In this document: one piece after another, positions 58,780-64,000 of the stretch | How the letters are laid out: every line of letters begins with the position of its first letter | Position numbering within the stretch: position 1 is the stretch's first letter | Origin: Polyangiaceae bacterium UTPRO1 | Lineage (GTDB): Bacteria; Desulfobacterota; Binatia; UTPRO1 | Direction of reading: 5' to 3' | NCBI GenBank assembly: GCA_002050235.1 | Contig: MWST01000018.1 | Span: 186,001-250,000, forward strand | DNA: 64,000 nt | The notes under the pieces: model-generated | Databases searched by the model: none | Seen by the model: the letters and a program-made list of their open reading frames with translations, nothing else | What the model was told of the DNA's origin: nothing | Translations under genes and position numbers: made by a program

Positions 58780-61037
58780 AACGGCGCCGCGCGCCCGTGC
58801 CCGCTGGCCGGATTGCCGCCGTCGAAGCCGTCGCTCACGATCTCTAGGTTGGCGAAGCGCCGTATGAGCTTCTTCATGCCGACGCGCACGAACTGCACCA
58901 TGAGCTTCTCCTGCTCGCCGCGCCCCTCGCTACGCCGGACGATACCGACACCGAACGTAGGGTGGCGCACTTTGGTGCCCGGCAGCAGGCTCCCGCCCTC
59001 TGCGAAGCTCTCCGGGGATTCCTGCCGATAGCTGTAGTCCATGACCGGGTCGCTCGAGCCGATTGGATCGCTCGGCGCCCGCCGCTCCAACGGACGTCGG
59101 AACGGCTTCGCCGGCGTGCTCACGGGCTTCACGTACTGCTCGGGGATCTCCTCGAGGAACCGTGACGGGGGCCGCTCGCTGATCGTGCCGAAGCGTAGTC
59201 GTCGCTCGGCGCGGAAGAGATAGAGCTCGGCTCGCGCCCGGGTCATACCGACGTAACATACGCGTCGCTCCTCCTCGAGCGCCTGCGCGTCGCCGAGAAC
59301 GCGCTGGTGCGGGAAGATGCCCTCCTCCATGCCGAGAATGAAGACGATGGGAAATTCGAGGCCCTTCGAGGTGTGGAGCGTCATGAGGGTCAAGCGATCC
59401 CGCGCCTCGGCAGTGCGATCCCAATCGCTCACCAGCGCAGCTTCCTCGAGAAAGCGTTCTAGGCGCGTTCGTGCAGTTTCTCCCAGAGGCGACCGCTCGT
59501 CGAAGTCGCGTGCGACCGCCAGGAGCTCGTCGATATTCTCGATCCGTGACGTACGCTCGCCCTCCGCGCCGTCCAGTCGCTCGCGGTAGGCCGTCATCTC
59601 GAGGAGGCGCTCGACGACTATCGCGACTGAGGTGCCGTCGAGCGTCGTCCGGAGTGCGTCCAGTAGGTCGGCAAAGGCGCGTACCCGGGCCGCCGATGTA
59701 GCGGCGAGACCGGGGGGCGGCGGCGTGCGCCGCAGCAGCTCCGTGATCGAGCAGTCGGCTTCGCGCGCGGCGAGACGGAGTGCCGAGACGGTCTGGTCGC
59801 CGATGCCGCGCGCCGGAGTATTGATGATGCGCGCCAGGCTCACGTCGTCGGCGGGATTGGCAAGCACGCGCAGGTAAGCCAGCAGATCCTTGATCTCCTT
59901 CCGCTCATAGAACCTGATGCCGCCGACGATCGTGTACGGCATGGCGGCGCGCATCGCCGCTTCTTCGACGGCTCGCGACTGCGCATTCGTGCGGTAGAAG
60001 ATGACGATGTCGTGGAGTCGCCGGCCGGCGCCCACCAACCGCCGCACCTCCGCCATGACCAGGCGAGCCTCCGCGAGGTCGTCCTCAGCCACGGCGACGG
60101 TCACCGGAGCACCCTGCGGATTGGCGGTCCAGAGCGTCTTGCCCTTGCGGTCACTATTGTTGGCAACGACCGCACCTGCGGCTGCCAGAATCGTCTTCGT
60201 CGAGCGGTAGTTCTGCTCGAGGCGGACGACCTTCGCATCCGGGAAGTCGCGCTCGAAGTCGAGGATGTTGCGGATCTCGGCGCCGCGCCACCCGTAGATA
60301 GATTGGTCGTCATCCCCGACGACGCAGAGATTCGGGCGTTCGCCGTCCGCGAGCAGCCGCAGCAGCAGGTACTGCGCCCGGTTGGTGTCCTGGTACTCGT
60401 CGACGAGCACATGGCGGAGCCGCGCCCGGTAGCCGGCCAACACCTGGCTTTCCTCCCGCAGCACGCGGGCAGCGAGCATGATCAGATCGCCGAAATCGAC
60501 GGCGTTCTGCCGCTTCAATAGCCGCTGATAACGTCGATAAACACGAACCTCGACGTCACGGGAAAACGGCCGCCGAGCCAGTGCCTCAGGATCGAGGCCT
60601 TCGTTCTTGGCGCGATCGATCGCCCACGCGATCGCCGCCGGCGTCCCTGCCCGCTCGTCGATGCCTTCCTCGGCGAGGCACTGGCGGAGCAGCTTCGCGC
60701 AATCCTGCTCGTCGAAAATCGAGAAACTGCTGGTGTAGCCGAGGCGATGGATGTGCCGGCGCAAGATCTGCGCCGCGGCGCTGTGAAACGTGCTCATCCA
60801 GAGCTCGCCCGCACGCCCGCCGAGCATCGTGCCCAATCGATGACGCATCTCGGCCGCAGCCTTGTTGGTGAAGGTGAGAGCAAGGACGTCGCGAGGCGAA
60901 GTGCCGTCGGCGACGAGCGCGGCGATGCGGGTCGTGATGACGCGCGTCTTGCCGCTTCCGGCTCCCGCGAGCACGAGCAGCGGCCCGTTGCCGTGCATGA
61001 CCGCTTCCCGCTGCTGCTCGTTCAACTCGACCACCAC
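58767..61037 (-). CDS. pcrA: UvrD/PcrA-type DNA helicase
   Basis: GTG 61037 follows GGAGGAG and gives 756 residues. All superfamily-1 motifs are present: Q motif LNEQQREAV, Walker A AGAGSGKTRV, TFTNKAAAEM, DEYQDTN, GDDDQSIYGWRGAE, LEQNYRST, LMTLHTSKGLEF and VGMTRARAELYLF. The C-terminal Tudor-like region (VRHPTFGVGIV) is that of PcrA/UvrD, which binds RNA polymerase. It unwinds DNA 3' to 5' in repair and replication. UvrD versus PcrA cannot be separated here. It is divergent from rlmE. Confidence 0.93.
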   Translation of the reverse strand: MVVELNEQQREAVMHGNGPLLVLAGAGSGKTRVITTRIAALVADGTSPRDVLALTFTNKAAAEMRHRLGTMLGGRAGELWMSTFHSAAAQILRRHIHRLGYTSSFSIFDEQDCAKLLRQCLAEEGIDERAGTPAAIAWAIDRAKNEGLDPEALARRPFSRDVEVRVYRRYQRLLKRQNAVDFGDLIMLAARVLREESQVLAGYRARLRHVLVDEYQDTNRAQYLLLRLLADGERPNLCVVGDDDQSIYGWRGAEIRNILDFERDFPDAKVVRLEQNYRSTKTILAAAGAVVANNSDRKGKTLWTANPQGAPVTVAVAEDDLAEARLVMAEVRRLVGAGRRLHDIVIFYRTNAQSRAVEEAAMRAAMPYTIVGGIRFYERKEIKDLLAYLRVLANPADDVSLARIINTPARGIGDQTVSALRLAAREADCSITELLRRTPPPPGLAATSAARVRAFADLLDALRTTLDGTSVAIVVERLLEMTAYRERLDGAEGERTSRIENIDELLAVARDFDERSPLGETARTRLERFLEEAALVSDWDRTAEARDRLTLMTLHTSKGLEFPIVFILGMEEGIFPHQRVLGDAQALEEERRVCYVGMTRARAELYLFRAERRLRFGTISERPPSRFLEEIPEQYVKPVSTPAKPFRRPLERRAPSDPIGSSDPVMDYSYRQESPESFAEGGSLLPGTKVRHPTFGVGIVRRSEGRGEQEKLMVQFVRVGMKKLIRRFANLEIVSDGFDGGNPASGHGRAAPFYSR

Positions 61038-61153
61038 GTTCGTCTCCTCCACGGAAAGATTCCCGAGCGAGCGGGACCTTTTTCTTACTCGACGGGACAC
61101 GAGATTGAAACTTTGCGACCGCCACCGACCTGCTAGTAAGCTACGGGACGAGC

Positions 61154-61756
61154 ATGTACGAGCGAAAGGACGCGCTGCATCAGCGAGCCAAGCGCCAAGG
61201 ATACCGTTCGCGCGCGGCCTACAAGCTCCTCGAGCTGCAGAAGCGCACGCGCGTGCTCCGACGCGGTGATCGGATGGTCGACCTCGGCGCATGGCCGGGT
61301 GGCTGGTTGCAGGTAGGCGCCGCGATCGTCGGAGCCTCGGGGCGCGTCGTGGGCGTCGACGTCGCAGCGATCGATCCCTTGCCGGCGCCGCATATAGTGA
61401 CCATCCGCGCCGACGTCACCGACCCCGACTGTGCGGAACGCATCGCCGGCGCGCTCGGACGACCGGCAGACGTAATCCTCTCGGACCTCGCGCCCAAGCT
61501 CACCGGCATCGCGCCCCGCGACGCGGCCCGGTACGAAATCCTTGCCAAAGCGACCCGACGAATCACGACGCACGTACTGCGCGACGGAGGGACGCTGATC
61601 ACCAAGACCTTCGGCGGCCGCGAGGGCGACGCCGTCCGCGAGCAGCTCGAGGAGCTCTTCGGATGCGTACGCCGGCTCGGGCTGGAATCGACCCGGAAAG
61701 GGTCGTCCGAACTGTACCTCGTGGCGAGGCAGTTCAAAAAGAAAAGGCCAGACTGA
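61154..61756 (+). CDS. rlmE: 23S rRNA 2'-O-ribose U2552 methyltransferase RlmE
   Basis: This 200-residue FtsJ-family enzyme has the Lys-Asp-Lys-Glu tetrad in sequence: RSRAAYKLLEL, VILSDLAPKLTG, LITKTF and SSELYLVAR, plus the SAM loop VDLGAWPGGWLQV. It methylates U2552 in the A loop of 23S rRNA. The N-terminal RKDALHQRAKRQGYRSRAAYKL is typical. ATG 61154 lies 116 bp from the helicase start. Confidence 0.93.
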   Translation: MYERKDALHQRAKRQGYRSRAAYKLLELQKRTRVLRRGDRMVDLGAWPGGWLQVGAAIVGASGRVVGVDVAAIDPLPAPHIVTIRADVTDPDCAERIAGALGRPADVILSDLAPKLTGIAPRDAARYEILAKATRRITTHVLRDGGTLITKTFGGREGDAVREQLEELFGCVRRLGLESTRKGSSELYLVARQFKKKRPD

Positions 61757-61957
61757 CCGCGGGCTTCGACCCCTCGATCGCACCTCCAGCTCTGGTCCTA
61801 GGGTGGGGGAGTCACTTGCTCGCGGGATATCCGAAAAGTCGCGCCGATGACCGACCTGTCGACGCGTCCTCGGGCCTGGCGCCGATGCGCGGCGCCGAGT
61901 AGGATCCACCGCGCTGCTCGGGATCTGGAATCCCGGCGAGATGCGGGGGGTACGATC

Positions 61958-62677
61958 ATGCGGTCGGGTCGGTCGTGGCTCGTAATGATGTTGGCGTCGG
62001 TCGTCGTCGCTGCGGTTGCCGGCGCGGAAGAGTCGCCGCGCAACATCACGGTCGTCGGCGTAGGTCGAGAAATCGGCGCACCTGACATGGCAAGCCTCAG
62101 CCTCGCCGTCGAAGCCACGGCACCGACCGCACGCGCAGCGAGCCAAGCAGCGGCCAAGAGTGCGGCGCAGTTGATCGAAGCGTTGCAGAAGAAGCTCGGG
62201 GAAGACGGAAAAGTGCAGACGAGCGGCTACAACCTCCACCCGGTATATCGCCAAGAGGACGGACGCGCTTCGCCTGATCGTCCACAACGCCCGGAGATCA
62301 TCGCCTATACCGCGTCCAACGAAGTGCGGGTCGAAAGCCGCCGCGTCGACGGCGTCGGCGCCCTCATCGACACTGCGGTGACCTCCGGGGCGGCGCGTAT
62401 AGGTGCGGTCTCGTTCGCGCTCCACGATCCCGGGCCGGCACGCAACCGAGCGCTGCAGGCTGCGGGCGCCGACGCGAGCGGCCAGGCTGCAGCGATTGCC
62501 GCAGCTCTGCAGGTGCGGCTGGCGCGCGTGCTCGAGGCCTCGACGGAGGATGGAGTGCGGCCGATCTCCTACAAGCGCTCGGTGATGGCCATGGCCGCCG
62601 AGGCCATGACCACGCCGATCGAGCCGGGAGACGTCACAACCGAGGTTCGGCTGCGGGTAACGTACGGCATCGAATGA
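61958..62677 (+). CDS. SIMPL-domain (DUF541) exported protein
   Basis: ATG 61958, behind a run of G, gives 239 residues with a signal peptide ending near AVAGAEE. The mature protein begins RNITVVGVGREIGAPDMASLSLAVEATA and contains VQTSGYNLHPVYRQED, YTASNEVRVESRRVDGVGALIDTAVTSGA and a C-terminal TTEVRLRVTYGIE, the repeating pattern of SIMPL/DUF541 proteins of the periplasm. The function is unclear; some relatives oppose oxidative stress. It overlaps the next gene (ATGA). The 201 bp between rlmE and this gene hold no supported feature. Confidence 0.82.
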   Translation: MRSGRSWLVMMLASVVVAAVAGAEESPRNITVVGVGREIGAPDMASLSLAVEATAPTARAASQAAAKSAAQLIEALQKKLGEDGKVQTSGYNLHPVYRQEDGRASPDRPQRPEIIAYTASNEVRVESRRVDGVGALIDTAVTSGAARIGAVSFALHDPGPARNRALQAAGADASGQAAAIAAALQVRLARVLEASTEDGVRPISYKRSVMAMAAEAMTTPIEPGDVTTEVRLRVTYGIE

Positions 62678-63768
62678 GCCGTTCGGAGAGGAGACGAGTG
62701 AACGTGCGCGAAGCTTCGCAACGGCCGAATCGGTCGAAGGCACGAGCTGGGGTAGAGAGCGGCGAGTCGGAAACGACCCTCCATAAGTTGCGAACACGCG
62801 GCGAACGTCTGCTGCAATGGTTTCCGGAGCTGCGCAAGACCTGGCAGCGCGATGCCGAGCCGAGTCTGGAGGTGCTGCTCGAGCAGCTGCAGGCGCTCGG
62901 TGAAAAAGTAGGCCGCCGTGCCCAGGAAACGGGACGCGGCCTCGAAGCAGGCGTCGAACGCCTCCTCGGCGAGCTCGAACGCCAGGCCGTACGAGGGCTC
63001 GAACCGCTCCGCGCACGCGCGAATCTCGCCTCGCACGCGGAGCTCCTGACCATAGACACCCGGTTACAGGACCTCGAGGCGCGTCTGACACCGCTCGCGC
63101 AGCGCCACACCGAGCTCGCCGATTGCGACACGCGGTTGCAGGCCGCAGTCGACGGGCTCCGCACCGCGCTAGCCGAAGCGCGCGCCGAGACGAGCGAGCG
63201 TCTCCGCGAGCTGATGATGCAGCTCGCCGCGGGGAACGAGCTGCAGCAAGACCTTGGGCGCATGCACGAGCAGCTCGACGTCCTTTCGAAAGAGCAGGTG
63301 GCAAAAAGCCTCGACATCGCCAAGCTGCACGACCGCTTGGTGCGCCTCGAGATGCGGATGGGCGACGTGGTGAAGGAGCAAGCAACGCAGGTGAACACGC
63401 AGCAGGAAGTCGGACGACGGCTTGACGGACTCGACCAACTCGTCGCCGAGTCGACACGTCTCGTTCAGTCCGCATGGAGCCAGGTAGCGGACGCAACAGT
63501 CGCAGGTCGAGCGACGGATGCGCGCCTCACCGCGCTCGTGGCGATGCGAGACGGCGACCATTACGAGCTCACGCGCCTCGGTGACATACTCGGCAACATC
63601 CACCAGACGCTCCGCCAGGTGGACCTCCGCCTCGGTGACCTCGGCGAGCGTTACGCGGCTGTTCGTGACGAGCTCGCCAACCTGAGCGCCCGCGTGAGCC
63701 GCCTCGAGCTAGCGCCGACGCAAGTCGCGTCCGGGTCTCTGCTCACGCTAGGAAGCGAAGGACACTGA
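62674..63768 (+). CDS. Coiled-coil protein of unknown function
   Basis: ATG 62674 overlaps the preceding stop by four bases and gives 364 residues; GTG 62698 has a better ribosome site (GGAGAGGAG) and is an alternative start. The N-terminal 30 residues are basic and disordered, a phasin-like ETTLHKLRTRGERLLQWFPELRKTW segment follows, and the rest is heptad-rich coiled coil. There is no signal peptide. It could be a granule-associated or scaffold protein. The coupling to the SIMPL gene suggests co-expression but says little about role. Confidence 0.75.
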   Translation: MSRSERRRVNVREASQRPNRSKARAGVESGESETTLHKLRTRGERLLQWFPELRKTWQRDAEPSLEVLLEQLQALGEKVGRRAQETGRGLEAGVERLLGELERQAVRGLEPLRARANLASHAELLTIDTRLQDLEARLTPLAQRHTELADCDTRLQAAVDGLRTALAEARAETSERLRELMMQLAAGNELQQDLGRMHEQLDVLSKEQVAKSLDIAKLHDRLVRLEMRMGDVVKEQATQVNTQQEVGRRLDGLDQLVAESTRLVQSAWSQVADATVAGRATDARLTALVAMRDGDHYELTRLGDILGNIHQTLRQVDLRLGDLGERYAAVRDELANLSARVSRLELAPTQVASGSLLTLGSEGH

Positions 63769-63772
63769 CGCC

Positions 63773-64000
63773 GTGGAAATCGTTCCGCTTCCGCTCCTCG
63801 CGGACAACTACGGCTATTTGCTGATCGATCCCGCCACTCGGCGCGCCGCGGTCGTGGATTGTTCGGAGGCGGGGCCGGTACTGGCGGAGGTCGAGCGCCG
63901 CGGCCTGCGCCTCGAAGCCATCCTCTCGACCCACCACCATTACGATCATGTCGGGGGCAACGAGGACGTCGCACGCGCGATCCCGGGCATTCGCATCCTC
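63773..64000 (+). CDS. gloB: Hydroxyacylglutathione hydrolase (glyoxalase II) N-terminal part
   Basis: GTG 63773 opens 76 codons that run off the right edge. VEIVPLPLLADNYGYLLIDP and the metallo-beta-lactamase zinc motif STHHHYDHVGGN (THxHxDH) mark glyoxalase II, which hydrolyses S-lactoylglutathione. The remaining zinc ligands and the glutathione-binding C-terminal domain are outside the window. It begins four bases after the coiled-coil gene and may be in the same transcript. A glutathione-type ligase homologue is at 37317. Confidence 0.82.
   Translation, partial: MEIVPLPLLADNYGYLLIDPATRRAAVVDCSEAGPVLAEVERRGLRLEAILSTHHHYDHVGGNEDVARAIPGIRIL

Overview
The window is a high-GC stretch (well over 60% G+C by eye) of what looks like a free-living, Gram-negative, deltaproteobacterial-grade chromosome. 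It has Sec-exported and lipoprotein genes, 4-bp ATGA/GTGA gene overlaps, strong third-position GC bias and no phage or IS backbone. Secreted proteins with a Cys-rich helical module (1-1236) and a duplicated Cys module (8969-9769), two wax-ester synthase/DGAT enzymes and an Arg-loop EF-P suggest a lineage such as Candidatus Binatota/Desulfobacterota_B. That placement is inference, not proof.

Layout. 1-13361: mixed metabolism and hypotheticals (truncated pectinacetylesterase-like secreted protein, epimerase, SDR, Nudix, alpha/beta hydrolase, HIT-like protein, DUF3616-like protein, large conserved orphan, UDP-glucuronate 4-epimerase, CoA-transferase, RsmE). 13416-20683: parC-parE operon, PPK2, an OpgC-like membrane protein, EF-P. 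20808-23712: DUF7064-like/SnoaL pair, lipoprotein, and a helix-turn-helix regulator beside two tandem palindromes. 24010-26091: a fusion of tRNA-guanine transglycosylase with an MnmD-like methyltransferase. 26178-44020: a carbon and storage block (WS/DGAT, GAPDH, NifJ with a DHOD-like protein and a PAS kinase, PPi-type phosphofructokinase, glucan phosphorylase, GCS2 ligase, M14 deacylase, and a WS/DGAT-CBS fusion with two further CBS proteins). 44017-49755: a very large GAF/coiled-coil/receiver-like protein built on 95-residue repeats. 49948-52111: ilvBN preceded by a Val-rich leader peptide and an attenuator. 52191-54267: sulfatase, remains of a ParDE toxin-antitoxin pair, tRNA-Gly(CCC). 54367-57464: gmhA, SAM hydrolase, site-2 protease and PgeF in one run. 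57482-64000: E2-like acyltransferase, small exported protein, UvrD/PcrA, RlmE, SIMPL protein, coiled-coil protein, and the start of a glyoxalase II gene.

How the genes fit together. The central block could link glycogen/glucan breakdown (phosphorylase), reversible PPi-dependent glycolysis, GAPDH and pyruvate:ferredoxin oxidoreductase to acetyl-CoA and neutral-lipid storage. CBS domains and a PAS kinase are plausible energy or redox sensors. The ilvBN leader shows classical features of ribosome-mediated attenuation: nine Val codons, an 11-bp stem, an alternative pairing, and a terminator with a U-tract.

Limits. No searches were run. Domain names come from motif recognition; start codons are judged by Shine-Dalgarno sequence, overlap and family length. 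The genes at both window edges are incomplete. No rRNA, CRISPR array, prophage or intact insertion sequence was seen.
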